Made by a program: the position numbers and the translations under genes
Shown here: positions 1 through 10,548 of the stretch, piece after piece
Layout of the letters: every line of letters starts with the position of its first letter
How positions within the stretch are numbered: the first letter of the stretch is position 1
The notes under the pieces: generated by a model
The model's input: only the letters and a program-made list of their open reading frames with translations
The model's database searches: none
What the model was told of the DNA's origin: nothing
DNA from: Orobanche coerulescens
Lineage: Eukaryota > Streptophyta > Magnoliopsida > Lamiales > Orobanchaceae
Length of the DNA stretch: 64,000 nucleotides
NCBI GenBank assembly: GCA_033398695.1
Contig: CM065816.1
Location: forward strand, 133,521,358-133,585,357
Direction: 5' to 3'

Positions 1-304
1 GTGGTCCGCGGTCGCACTTCGGCCTTCGCGCAGCGCCGCAACAAATGGAGCTTAGATTAGCTGCTTAGGGTTAGGGCAATTGGCAAAATCTGATGTTTAC
101 TACAGTCTACAGCCTTAGTTCAGACTTTTGCATTTAGGGGGCTCTGGGTAACGTGTTAGATAGTTGGGCTAGGAAAAAAAAAAAGAAAAATTCTAGGTGG
201 ACTGGGCATTCAGCGGGCTATGACAGTATTAAAAAAAATTGGGCCCCTTTTTACTCTGGGGCCTGGTCCGGTGCACTCCTCGCCTACCCCCAGGGCCGGC
301 CCTG
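1..304. mobile_element. hAT (Tip100-like) transposon end fragment
   Basis: The segment ends in CAGGGCCGGCCCTG (291-304), preceded by GGGGCC/GGGCCCC-rich sequence around 240-275. Read from the right this resembles the terminus of plant hAT elements of the Tip100 group, which begin with CAGGGCCGGCCCTG followed by GGGCCC-rich sequence. Only one end lies in the window, so the target duplication and transposase cannot be tested. The assignment rests on remembered family ends and is moderate at best. Confidence 0.42.
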
Positions 305-2039
305 CCGACCTGACATCCACATACCCGATCACATCCAGCTAAGCACATACGTTTTACCGACCAAGTCAACCAGTTCGGTCCATCTGAACCGGGAAATCAC
401 CAAATAAACCCGAATATAGGACCGAGACGAGGCACCACGTGGAGGTCCGACCAGATTGAGGGTTGAGCAGGCACCATTGGAGCCAAATGGGAACTTTAAG
501 GACCGATCAGAATGATGGGTATCGAGGCCAATCCCGATGACTACCAAACGACAGACACACATGACAGGAACATAGGACACTTATTGCAACCTATTCTGCA
601 ACTTCCCCATGCTCCTCCAGACGTCGCCACGCATCACTGAAATATTCCCTTCTTCTGACATGTGTTTTGGATGCATCTCAACATTCCCCACCTGCCAGTC
701 TCTTGATTGGCTAGGTTTATCTATAGATAGAGACAATTTATGCTAGAAAAGAGCTTTTAAGAAAGGTTATAAGTAAAAATTATACTTTAATATTATGTAA
801 TACGCCAAGTACACAAGAGCGACCTGAATATCCATCTCAGATCTACACACAAAAAGTAATATCAATTGAATCTCATACTTCCATTTTTAGATGCATGACC
901 TTTTCTTTATGATTATTTTTATTGTGTGGCTTCAATTAATCTACTCCTAGATAAAAATCAGCCCATGTTTTATTGACAAAATGAGGCATCAATAGATCGG
1001 CCCTTTAATTGCATGATCTGTACTATCGGTCCTTGTTGGCGGGGTTGAGATTCCCGATCCCACGGTTGTGTCCCTCTTCATGCGGCATTGGGCCTCATTA
1101 GGGTATCGGACGAACATCCAAACCATCAGTGGAATCTTGTACCTCTGCCGCCACGTCACCAAGTGCTCGTCCATCACAGCGCTGGGAATGAGGCAGAATC
1201 CCATTGTACCTCCACAAAAAGAAGCGGCCTTGGCCAGAAAATAGCAGGGAAAGCCGACGAGTCTTTGCACCCGAAGCCGCCGCCAGCAGCATCGCTGCCT
1301 CCACCTCCCAGGACTCAAGTAAAGTAACAGGTGGCTACATCCACCAAGGAGGATTTTTCTCTCTTTGAAAACTAAAATGGTGGAAGAATGAAATGGATGA
1401 GAAGGGGGAAACCCTTATTTTATAAAAGATAAAAGGGCATTGATTGCTCTCCCACATGGGCACGTCCTTTCAAGGGTAACCGTCATGCGGATTAAGAGCG
1501 TGTGGGGTGGCATCGTCCTGTCAGGTCACACCACTTCTCCCTCATCATTACTCATTTAATTCAAAATTTTGAAGTGACGCTAGAGGTGGCCAGTGGGTCG
1601 GGCCAGCCCAGCCCAGTCCGAAATTACTATCAAACACATGGGAACGAATCAAGTAATAAAAATTACTTGCAGGTAATAAGTATAACATGTACGTTACTAG
1701 TATGTAGTTGACTACTGATGTAACCTTTTAGTTTTTCTGAAAGCACATATTTATTATGGAAGGTTTATTCTCGTTACCATATGGTAAACAAGGTAATGAG
1801 CAATACTCCATTAATTAAAATCAATTGCTGGTAATAAGAATAGCCATATGGCTACACAGTATGGAGTTTGCTACCCACTGCTGAAGTCCCTTTTAGTAGA
1901 TTCCCCAAATTTACACTTTGTTATGCAAGGTTTATTCTCGAAACCATATGGTAGAAGCCATAATTACTATACTTGTGTCTTAGTTTCAGATATGTATACT
2001 AAAACAAAAATAATGGACACAAATAGTACAACATCCATG
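305..2039. other. Intergenic sequence, no recognisable gene
   Basis: No coding region was recognised. Short open frames occur (for example 989-1318 minus, 1088-1327 plus), but none has a family signature. Two similar stretches of about 27 bp, AAGGTTTATTCTCG followed by AACCATATGGTA, lie near 1756-1785 and 1928-1955 and may be remnants of a repeat. The 305-720 stretch looks like old LTR-type sequence, but no paired copy is in the window. Confidence 0.5.
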
Positions 2040-2954
2040 CAAATTCACACATTCCCTGGAATTACAAATATTACCACATTAGTTGGACAGAAATCTTCGA
2101 AAGTTGCATCCTTGCTACTCCCATCATCGTCGTCCAATTTCCATGGTCCTTCCTTAATCATATCCTAAAATACAAATAAGAGTAGTCATGTCAAATGTTA
2201 CATGTACATGGAAGTAGTGATGTTGGTATAATATAAAACGAAAACAGCAATGTCAAGTTAAATTACTAATTGCTTGTTAATATTATCTCAACTAATCGTC
2301 GACTTCTGGTAAACTATTTCGTGGATCAAACATTCGGCTGAGGTTCCATCCAATGAACCTTGGTAGACCTTGAACAATTCTGTATGTGCGTGGTTATTTG
2401 AGTTTTATGAGCTCTAAAAACCGATATTAGACCAGTAGAATACAATCGTTGATTGAGTTGGGGCTAGTGTTGTCATGTTTATGTAAGCCCTTCGATAGAA
2501 ATTTGGTAATCGACCTCGTGCAGTTATATTGTTGCAGATTTCCAAAATCAAGACAAACTCGTATTAAATACCAACCTAAATTCAAACGACTCCTCGAAAA
2601 AAAACACGGCAATCAAGTACATGAGCAACAACGAAGCAACCTTCTTCACATCCACAACCTTTTTTTTCAACTCAGGGTCTAGGACTTGTTTGATATTTGA
2701 TGTAGTCGGTCATGTTTGTCTCTTCACGCTGGCAAATAACTTTTTTGGATCAACAGCTCCATCATCCTCACCTATGATCGAGAGAATTAAGCTGCCTTCA
2801 GTTGATGGATCTTGTGGGATGTGGAACAATTCTTTGATAGTTTTCTCGTCCAAAGTGCATATATTTTCTCCGAACTTCCAATGCCCTTCATCAACGTCAA
2901 AGTGACTCATGATGATTTCAAAATCTGTCTCAGTCTTCTTGCAATCCAAATCAG
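2040..2954 (-). pseudogene. Decayed host-level coding sequence, split by copia C
   Basis: The minus strand of 2710-2954 encodes a continuous acidic stretch that includes FDVDEGHWKFG and IKELFHIPQDPSTEG, and similarity to coding sequence continues past a stop down to about 2590. A further exon-like piece ends at 2164 with a good acceptor (TTGTATTTTAG) and encodes IKEGPWKLDDDDGSS. Across the ATACC target duplication the frame continues into 26898-27000, which encodes RRTPFGKMILCFKGRLV. The pattern of TPFG, a short helical segment and then a folded acidic domain recalls the N-terminal regions of plant transposon-borne Ulp1-type proteins. That is a guess, not an identification. In-frame stops show that it is dead. 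Confidence 0.35.
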
Positions 2955-2959
2955 ATACC
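2955..2959. other. Target-site duplication (left) of copia C
   Basis: ATACC here matches ATACC at 26893-26897, just outside the two LTRs. This shows that everything between is one insertion plus later nested insertions. Confidence 0.85.
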
Positions 2960-3128
2960 TGTTGATTGATATGTTTTTCCCCGTCTCTCATGCAAAAGCA
3001 GTACATCATACATATAGATATCCATCCCACTAATTACGCTAAACAAATCTGTATAGGGGACAGCATATAAAGACTTTTGACAAATGAAACACTTATGACA
3101 AATGACAGCTAATAAACTTTGACCTATA
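2960..3128 (-). repeat. 3' LTR of copia C
   Basis: Near-identical to 26728-26892. In plus orientation both begin TGTTGATTGATATG and share the rest up to CTTTGAC. The inner side, read on the minus strand, is preceded by GCTGGGGAG, a plausible polypurine tract. The outer side abuts ATACC. In element orientation the first bases read TAT rather than the usual TG. Confidence 0.85.
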
Positions 3129-3169
3129 CTCCCCAGCAGTTGGAGCGGGAGGAAGTCGGATGCTTAAAC

Positions 3170-4376
3170 TGTTGGAATATTTATTCCACACATTATTTAA
3201 TTTGTGTTTTGATGATTAAAGTTGATAAACTACAAAACAACATCGAGGTGAAGCAAATCGACAAAGCAAACGAAGACGCAAAAAGCTGAGCATAATGCAT
3301 GTCTAGCGCACGCTAAGACATAAATGTTAGCGCACGCTAACGAGGAGTCAACTACATATCAGCCAAAGCTGAAGTGAAGTCAGCTGATGAGATTAGCGCA
3401 CGCTACACGCTATCATTAACGCACGCTATCGAGCCATATTACCGTTGGGAAGATATTCAAACACAGAATGACGTATGCAATGAAATCAGCATTAGCGCAC
3501 GCTACAATGAAGGATTAGCGCACGCTAAGAAGTTTGAATCAAGTCAATCAGAACGTTGGGAAAAGCAGGTCAAAGTCAGCATATCAAACGGATTCTTTGA
3601 CAATCCATGCAACGGATATATTGGATTAGGGCACGCTAATATGTGTTATTAACGCACGCTAATACAAGAAGGTTACATACGTAAGGCAGAAGGCATAACG
3701 TACGCTAATGAAGAAACGAAGCTACTGGACTGAAACTGGGAACAGTCTAGCGCACGCTACATGCACGCTAAGATATTAGCGTACGCTACCAGAGGAAGGC
3801 TAGCGCACGCTAGCAAGTCAAAACAGCCAGCAACGGCTAGTTTATGGGAAATGCCTATAAATACCATTCATATGGTATTGTTTGAGTACAACAACTTCAA
3901 GCAAACGAGATATTCATCTAAGAATCATATACTTACATTGTTGTTGTAATATTGAGCTTATATTGTTAGTTTGAGTGCTTATACATTCAACATTATACAC
4001 GAGCGAGAAAAAGAAAAGATACGATTAGATTCGGTGTTATTAGGATCACGAATCCGGCATTGTTAGAATCACAATCGCTATCTTAGTGAGGTTTATCTAG
4101 TACCGATAGAAAGCTAGAGTGGTTGATTCCTTATCCAATAGAAAAGGAAAAACGGTTTTACTCGGACCGATAGAAGACGAGCTTGTAACGGTAATCCCTC
4201 GACCGATAGAAGAGAGGCGTAGAGGTTTTGATCTTAAGCCTAAGAAAAAAGATACATCGAGAGAGGACGTAGGCTTCGTTAATAGCCGAACCTCTATAAA
4301 TCATTGTGTGATTTATTTCCGCAATTTATTTACGCTTCCGCACAAAACGGCGCAAATATCCGATAATATACCAACA
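3170..4376 (+). repeat. 5' LTR of element D
   Basis: Starts TGTTGGAATATTT and ends ATATACCAACA, a TGTTGG/CCAACA inverted end pair. It matches 6373-7570 throughout. A TATA box (CTATAAATA) lies at 3855-3863, directly after a long array of TTAGCGCACGCTAA-like words. Some differences between the two copies fall in the words themselves. Confidence 0.93.
3303..3863 (+). promoter_or_regulatory. U3 word array TTAGCGCACGCTAA plus TATA box (D, 5' LTR)
   Basis: About a dozen copies of TTAGCGCACGCTAA or close variants occur between 3303 and 3815, just upstream of the TATA box at 3855. Many are paired: the A of the TTAGCG half-sites falls at 3395/3418, 3494/3517 and 3628/3651, each 23 bp apart, with 3305/3329 and 3778/3802 24 bp apart. 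The word is nearly palindromic, with outer TTAGCG and CGCTAA arms. Its position in U3 suggests an enhancer or silencing target, which is inference. Confidence 0.75.
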
Positions 4377-4378
4377 AT

Positions 4379-4390
4379 TGGTATCGGAGC
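4379..4390 (+). other. Primer-binding site of D (initiator Met tRNA)
   Basis: TGGTATCGGAGC lies two bases after the 5' LTR. It matches the plant initiator-Met tRNA 3' end pattern TGGTATCAGAGC with one change. Confidence 0.85.
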
Positions 4391-4434
4391 GGTACTCCAA
4401 TACGCGGCTTAACATCCGAGGAGAATAAGATCAA

Positions 4435-5973
4435 ATGGCGTTTCAAATGGCTCCAGTCGAAGGCCTTGCTCTCAACCGACCACCATTTTTTGATGGCGTG
4501 AACTTCATGACTTGGAAGAAGAAGATGTCGATATTAATTCGAGCTTACGACATCGAACTTTGGAAGGTGATTTGTCTTGGTCCAAAAATTTCAACGAATT
4601 CCAACGGTACGCTTAAAACTTTTGAAGAATATGACGACTCCGATTGGAAAAACGACCATTTCAATTGTAAGGAAACTCAACTCCTCTATTGTGCCTTAAA
4701 TCCGGAAGAACACAACCGGATATCATCGTGTGATAGTGCCAAAGAAATTTAGAAAATGCTTGAGGTAACACACGAAGGTACGTCTCAAGTCAAAGAGACG
4801 AAGATAAACATGCTCCTTCATGATTATGAATTATTCCAAATGAAGGACGACGAATCCATCTCGATTATGCTCGACCGATTCTCGGTCATCACTAATGGAT
4901 TAGCATCTTTCGGAAAACCACTTTCGAGTAGTGAGAAAGTAAAGAAAATTCTCCGATCACTACCTCGAGAATGGGACGGTACGGTTACGGCAATAATGGA
5001 ATCCAAAGATTTAAATACTCTCGATTTTAGTGCTCTCGTTGGTTCTCTTATCAACTACGAGATTGTCCTAAAATCTCGGAATGCCAAACCGAAACCGAAG
5101 GAGAGGTCGATAGCCTTCAAGGCTAAAATGTTGAAGAAGAAAGAAGAAACCCCGGTGGACGAAAGCGACGAAGAAATGGCATATTATGCCAAAAATATTA
5201 ATAAGTTTCAACACTTATTAAACCGGAGAAAGAAGGACATCCAAGCGGGCGAATCGAAGAAAACCGACAACACCTGTCGATTATGTGGTAAACCAGGCCA
5301 CTTTGCCAAGAACTGTCGAGTAAATCAAAATGAGGTTTTAATCGCAACATGGAGCGGCGAAGATCCCGATGAAGATTTTCTTGACCAAAATAATCTCGCG
5401 CTCATGGCCCGGAGTTCATTCGACGATAGCGACGTCGAAAGCCAAGTAAGTAACTCCTACGACGAACTCTTTGAAGCATTCGAGTTATTACATACGGACT
5501 ATCAAAATGCTTTAAATGAAATTAAATCCCTCAAGTCTAAATATAAAACTTTGGAAATTGAAAATTCCAAAATACTTGAAAAAGGGAAATTTGTTGAAAT
5601 CGATCATTCGAAATGCATTGAAAACGAGAATATTTTAAAGAATGATCTTTTAAAAGTTCAAGATGAACTAAAAATTTTGACAAAGAAATTCTCGTGCGGA
5701 AACGATAAATTTGAACAAATTTTATGTGTTCAAAAATATACTCTAAATAAAGAGGGGTTAGGATTCAAACCACGTTCGAAAAATGAATCCGTCAATTTCA
5801 AAATACCCCGATGCGAAAAATGTTTGAAAATCGGGCATCACGTTTCAAATTGCAAAAGCCCTCGCCGGACGATAAAAATTAAGAAAATTTGGGTTCCTAC
5901 AGGAACAATCGTTTCAAATATCGTTCACGTTTCAAACCAAAAACCAACTATCGGTTGGATCCCCAAAACTTAA
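4435..5973 (+). pseudogene. Gag protein of element D, one internal stop
   Basis: The frame runs from an ATG (MAFQMAPVEG) for about 513 codons, with a single stop at 4750-4752. Related element B reads serine there (TCG), so TCG became TAG. Order: N-terminal copia gag domain (RPPFFDGVNFMTWKKKM, then VTHEGTSQVKETKI, the SIRE-type UBN2/DUF4219 pattern), a first CCHC zinc knuckle (CRLCGKPGHFAKNC), a charged region that looks coiled-coil, then a second knuckle (CEKCLKIGHHVSNC) near the C-terminus. Two separated knuckles are unusual. The protein would coat element RNA in virus-like particles. No pol frame follows: after 5973 the sequence is noncoding with a polypurine tract. Confidence 0.85.
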
Positions 5974-6372
5974 TTTTTTAAAAAGGGGAGAAGGAGATAA
6001 TACTTTCAGGGGGAGTATTTTTGCTTATTAATGCATATTCATTTGTATCATGCATATTTATATTTCATTTGATATACTCCATATTCTTATACTTTTTGAT
6101 GAAGATAAAAAGGGGGAGAAGTAGATGAATTGAGATAAAAATGAGAAAAATCGAAGAAGTCGAAAAGAAAAGAAAAGCATACAAATAGGGGGAGTTGAAA
6201 AATGGAAAAACGACGGAGTCGAAAAATAAGGAAGATGTCGAAAAGAATAAGGATTGGAGAAACTAACAAAACGATCAAAGCCGAAAACTTTGATTCGTAG
6301 AAATATACTTATATTATTTTTACAGATTATCCAATTCAAGAGTTGTTTTGTAATCATCAAAAAGGGGGAGAT
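5974..6372 (+). other. 3' noncoding region and polypurine tract of D
   Basis: A purine-rich segment contains repeated GGGGGAG runs (around 5986, 6010, 6113, 6187) and ends with AAAAAGGGGGAGATT (6358-6372) directly before the 3' LTR. That last run is the expected plus-strand primer. No pol coding was found. Confidence 0.75.
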
Positions 6373-7570
6373 TGTTGGAATATTTATTCCACACATTATT
6401 TAATTTGTGTTTTGATGATTAAAGTTGCTAAACTACAAAACAACATCGAGGCGAAGCAAATCGACGAAGCAAACGAAGACGCAAAAAGTTGAGCATAATG
6501 CATGTCTAGCGCACGCTAAGACATAAATGTTAGCGCACGCTAACGAGGAGTCAACTGCATATCAGCCAAAACTGAAGTGAAGTCAGCTGATGAGATTAGC
6601 GCACGCTACACGCTATCATTAACGCACGCTATCGACCCATATTACCGTTGGGAAGATATTCAAACACAGAATGACGTATGCAATGAAATCAGCATTAGGG
6701 CACGCTACAATGAAGGATTAGCGCACGCTAAGAAGTTTGAATCAAGTCAATCAGAACGTTGGGAAAAGCAGGTCAAAGTCAGCATATCAAACGGATACTT
6801 TGACAATCCATGCAACGGATATATTGGATTAGCGCACGCTAATATGTGTTATTAACGCACGCTAATACAAGAAGGTTACGTACGTAAAGCAGAAGGCATA
6901 ACGTACGCTAAAGAAGAAAGTTACCGGATCAAATCGGGAATAGCGCATAGCGCACTACATGTACGCTAAGATATTAGCGCACGCTACAGAGGAAGGCTAG
7001 CGCACGCTAGCAAGTCAAAAACAAGAACGGCTAGTTTATGGGAAATGCCTATAAATACCATTCCTATGGTATTGTTTGAGTACAACAACTTCAAGCAAAC
7101 GAGATATTCATCTGAGAATCATATACTTACATTGTTGTTGTAATATTGAGCTTATATTGTTAGTTTGAGTGCTTATACATTCAACATTATACACGAGCTA
7201 GAAAAAGAAAAGATACAATTTGATTCGGTGTTATTAGGATCACGAATCCGGCATTGTTAGAATCACAATCGCTATCTTAGTGAGGTTTATCTTGTACCGA
7301 TAGAAAGCTAGAGTGGTTGATTCCTTATCCAATAGAAAAGGAAAAACGGTTTTACTGGGACCGATAGAAGACGAGCTTGTAACGGTAATCCCTCGACCGA
7401 TAGAAGAGAGGCGTAGAGGTTTTGATCTTAAGCCTAAGAAAAAAGATACATCGAGAGAGGACGTAGGCTTCGTTAATAGCCGAACCTCTATAAATCATTG
7501 TGTGATTTATTTCCGCAATTTATTTACACTTCCGCACAAAACGGCGCAAATATCCGATAATATACCAACA
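6373..7570 (+). repeat. 3' LTR of element D
   Basis: Second copy of 3170-4376, with its own TTAGCGCACGCTAA word array at about 6506-7010 and a TATA box near 7050. It ends ACCAACA and is followed by the TAAAC duplication. The right part of the word array has lost and reshaped some words compared with the 5' copy, for example around 6930-6970. Confidence 0.92.
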
Positions 7571-9094
7571 TAAACTGGATCGAAAATCTTCAAATAAGGT
7601 TGAAGGAAGACCTTTGGTGAATATATCTGCATACTGATAACGGGATGGTACATGGAGGACTCGTACCTGACCAGCAGTAACCATATCACGGACAAAATGA
7701 ATATCGATCTCAATGTGTTTGGTCCGTTGATGTTGAACAGGATTAGCAGATAGGTAGATGGCACTAACATTGTCACAATAGACAAGTGTTGCAGCGGACA
7801 ATGGAGAGTGTAGCTCATGGAGAGATTGCGAAGCCATGCAGTCTCAGCGACGACATTGGAAACGCCCCGGTATTCAGCCTCAGCGCTAGAACGGGAGATA
7901 GTATGCTGTCGTTTAGAGGATCAAGACAGGAGATTATCCCCCAAAAACACACAATAGCCTGAAGTGGACCGCCTCATAGAGGGGCAGCCTGCCCAATCTG
8001 CATCTGTATATCCAACGAGAGAGGTGGTATTTGAAGAGTATAAATGGAATCCAAAAACGATAGTCCCCCGAATATAGCGTAGGATACGCTTAAGAGCAGC
8101 GAGATGAGGCTCACGAGGGTCATGCATGTAGAGACAAATCTGTTGGACTGCATAGGAGATATCTGGTCTAGTAAACGTGAGATACTGAAGACCACCGGCA
8201 AGACTGCGATATAAAGTAGGATCTCGAATCGAACACCTTCGGGACCCAGTTTGGATTCTGTATCAACTGGTGTTCGTGAAGGTTTACAGTTGGCCATGTG
8301 AGCACGCTCGAGAAGCTCAATAGCATACTTCTTTTGAGAAAGAAACAATCCGGTAGAATGACGAGTAGCAGAGATGCCAAGAAAATAATTAAGTTCCCCA
8401 AGATCAGTCATATCAAACTCACTGTGCAGAGAAGCAATGATCTGATGTAGAAGGACAGTAGAAGAAGCTGTAAGAATAATGTCGTCCACATAAATAAGTA
8501 AGCAAGCAACCTGAGAGCCCTGTCGAAGGATGAATAGAGATGAGTCACATCGACTTTGGGAAAATCCAGCACGAGTTGCATAACCAGCAAATCTTTGAAA
8601 CCAAGCACGGGGTGCTTGTTTCAGACCATATAAAGACTTTTGCAGAAGACAGACATGGTGTGGGTACCGAGAATCCACAAATCCTGGTGGCTGATGCATG
8701 TAAACTATCTGAGATAAATCTCCGTTAAGAAAGGCATTCTTAACGTCAAGCTGATGAATAGGCCACTGGCGAGATACTGCAAGACTAAGAACAGTGCGAA
8801 TGGTAGCCGGTTTGACAACCGGACTAAAAGTCTCGTCACAATCAACACCATGTTGCTGATTACTGCCATTAGCAACCAAACGAGCCTTATAACGGCTCAA
8901 AGTCCTATTAGCATGAAATTTATGTTTGAATAACCACATAGATCTCACTAAATTAACACCAGATGGTCGAGGTACAAGAATCCAAGTACCATTCTTAACT
9001 AACGCGTTATACTCATCATACATAGCATTATTCCAATGAGGGTTTCGAAGAGCGAGGAAGGGAGATTTAGGTAATGGTGATATAGAAGAAGTGT
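7571..9094 (-). pseudogene. Copia C reverse transcriptase and RNase H, broken
   Basis: Read on the minus strand from 9091: ISPLPKSPFLALRNPHW, the RT core (KARLVANG, DVKNAFLNGDL, KSLYGLKQAPRAW, LLIYVDDIIL with the catalytic YVDD), then RNase H (GYTDADWAGCP, YCDNVSAIYL, RTKHIEIDIHF, DIFTKGLP). A frameshift near 8235 separates RT from the RPDI-type segment, a stop lies near 7917 (expected Trp), and another frame change occurs near 7840. The upstream part of the same polyprotein is at 23857-25516. The frame joins across the TGT duplication, so the CACTA element inserted between integrase and RT. Apparent reading beyond 9091 into the CACTA end is chance. Confidence 0.88.
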
Positions 9095-9290
9095 CACTAC
9101 GCCATAGATGGCTTTCTACAACACTTATGGGGGGTGTTACCTTCTTGGATGTTACCATAGCTATGAAATTTTGGACCTACCACAACGTTCGGGTTATGGT
9201 GTTACCAAATCCTGAAATATACGTTACTCTATCTATAAAAGTTGTAATTCTCAGTAACACCATGAGATGTGTTACCTTGTATTAATAAAC
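9095..9290. repeat. CACTA left terminal and subterminal repeats
   Basis: After the terminal inverted repeat, the motif GTGTTACC or its inverse recurs at about 9133, 9149, 9200, 9252 and 9270. In CACTA elements such short subterminal repeats are binding sites for the element's own DNA-binding protein. That function is assumed here from the family. Confidence 0.7.
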
Positions 9291-10017
9291 AAAATTTTGA
9301 ATTTTATTTAAAATTAATGATTTAATAAATTTTTAACTTGAAAATTAATTAATTTTAATAAAACACTGAATCTATTTTTATAAAAAATTATTCTATCAAA
9401 TAATGAATTATATATATATATTTTATAAATAATAAAATATTTTTAATAAATTTAAATTGAATATGTTTTAAAATAAAGTAGTATTTGAAAATTAATAAAT
9501 TTTGATTTAAATAATTAAAAAAATATTAAAAAATAAAAGCTTGTAACTATGAATAATTACAAAATAATTAAAATAACAAATTTAATGTCTACATATAATA
9601 ATAATTTTAATCATTATAAAATACTATGATATAATGACTGAAAATAAAAATAAAAATATATTGCATAAAATTGAACGGATTGTATTAATATTAATTGAGG
9701 AGTTAACATTATAAATGCACTAGTAGAATAAACATCAAAGACTTCGGTACGTCTCACTTCGGTAATGTAAATTAGCAAAGTAAAAACAAACAACAACTTT
9801 GCTTTTCAATTGACTGAAGTAAAAAACCCACACAGACTTCAATAAATGGTACCAAACAAAAAAGTAGGAGCTAGTTAGAAATTTAAAGTTAAAAAGACTT
9901 CGCTACTTTGATAATTACTGAAGTAAAAAGTATGAAAGTTTATTTTTTATCAAAAAAGTTTTACAATAACGAAGTGTATGTCTTGAGACTGGAAATTGAA
10001 GAAGGCATTGGCCCAAC
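9291..10017. other. AT-rich CACTA interior without genes
   Basis: 9291-9710 is very AT-rich with no coding signal. Near 9719 CACTAGTAGAATAAAC followed by GACTTCGG resembles the start of another small CACTA-type MITE, with ACTTCG-containing words repeated to about 9925, but its other end was not located. Confidence 0.4.
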
Positions 10018-10215
10018 CTAGGGGTGGCATTTCGGAACCGAAAATCAAAAATCGAACCGAGAAAACCCAGAAAAAAAGAACCAAAAAACCGAAACCGAAG
10101 AAGACGAACCGAAAAATAGAAAAACAGAACCGGACCGAAATAGTTCGGTTCCGTTCTCGGTTCTGGAATGGACCGAACCGAACTAGACCGAACTGGACCG
10201 AAATAAAATTCAGTC
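10018..10215. mobile_element. Possible hAT-like MITE remnant
   Basis: Begins with TAGGGGTGGCATTTCGG and then repeats of AACCGAA / TTCGGTTC in both orientations up to about 10205, a composition common in plant hAT-type miniature elements. No clean target duplication was found, so this is tentative. Confidence 0.3.
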
Positions 10216-10339
10216 ATATTATGCTAATATGTTGGTAGTTATAATTGATCGTTTCACTCTCAAGTTCTCTGCACAACACCGGCCCTAATTCTAGCTCTCA
10301 GCATTTCCGTCGAAACTCAACAATCAACCAAGTCTACTG

Positions 10340-10548
10340 CCGCCTCAGCTCACTTTTTCTTCCTTGCTTCTCGCGGCTGCCGCCGTCGACTTGAGCTCGC
10401 CGCCCTTTGTCGGCTCAACTCAACAACATCAAGAAGCCCTAATCTCCTCTGCTCCCTTTTTCTTCCTTGCTCCTCGCCGCTGCCGCCATGGACTTGAGCT
10501 CGCCGCCCTTTTCTCAGCCTCAACTCAACAACATCAAGAAGACCTAAT
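10340..10548 (+). repeat. Tandem duplication in the captured leader exon
   Basis: Two adjacent copies of roughly 105 bp share CTTTTTCTTCCTTGC, TGCCGCCG/CATGGACTTGAGC and CAACAACATCAAGAAG. The first starts near 10348 and the second near 10458. Confidence 0.75.

Larger units (their letters stand above)
3170..7570 (+). mobile_element. Gag-only LTR element D (SIRE-type TR-GAG)
   Basis: Two LTRs of about 1.2 kb (3170-4376 and 6373-7570) flank 2.0 kb of internal DNA holding a primer site, one gag frame and a polypurine tract, with no protease, integrase, RT or RNase H. TAAAC occurs on both sides (3165-3169, 7571-7575). Element B (30191-47714) has the same layout and a closely related gag, so gag-only structure belongs to the family rather than being a single deletion. 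Gag-only two-LTR elements are known in plants as TR-GAG and must borrow pol functions in trans. D sits inside copia C. Confidence 0.88.

Noticed and set aside
989..1318. Possible gene on the minus strand with transit-peptide-like start in another frame
   Set aside because: No recognisable domain, no splice or promoter context, and competing frames overlap. Left as unannotated sequence.
3374..3652. Open frame through the D LTR word array (repeated at 6577-6855)
   Set aside because: The frame exists because the TTAGCGCACGCTAA words and spacers happen to lack stops. It lies in U3 upstream of the TATA box and has no protein family features.
9092..9158. Start codon and N-terminus of the RT frame extending into the CACTA end
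   Set aside because: The TGT duplication and the CACTA terminal repeat show that the true upstream frame is at 23857. The extension is chance.
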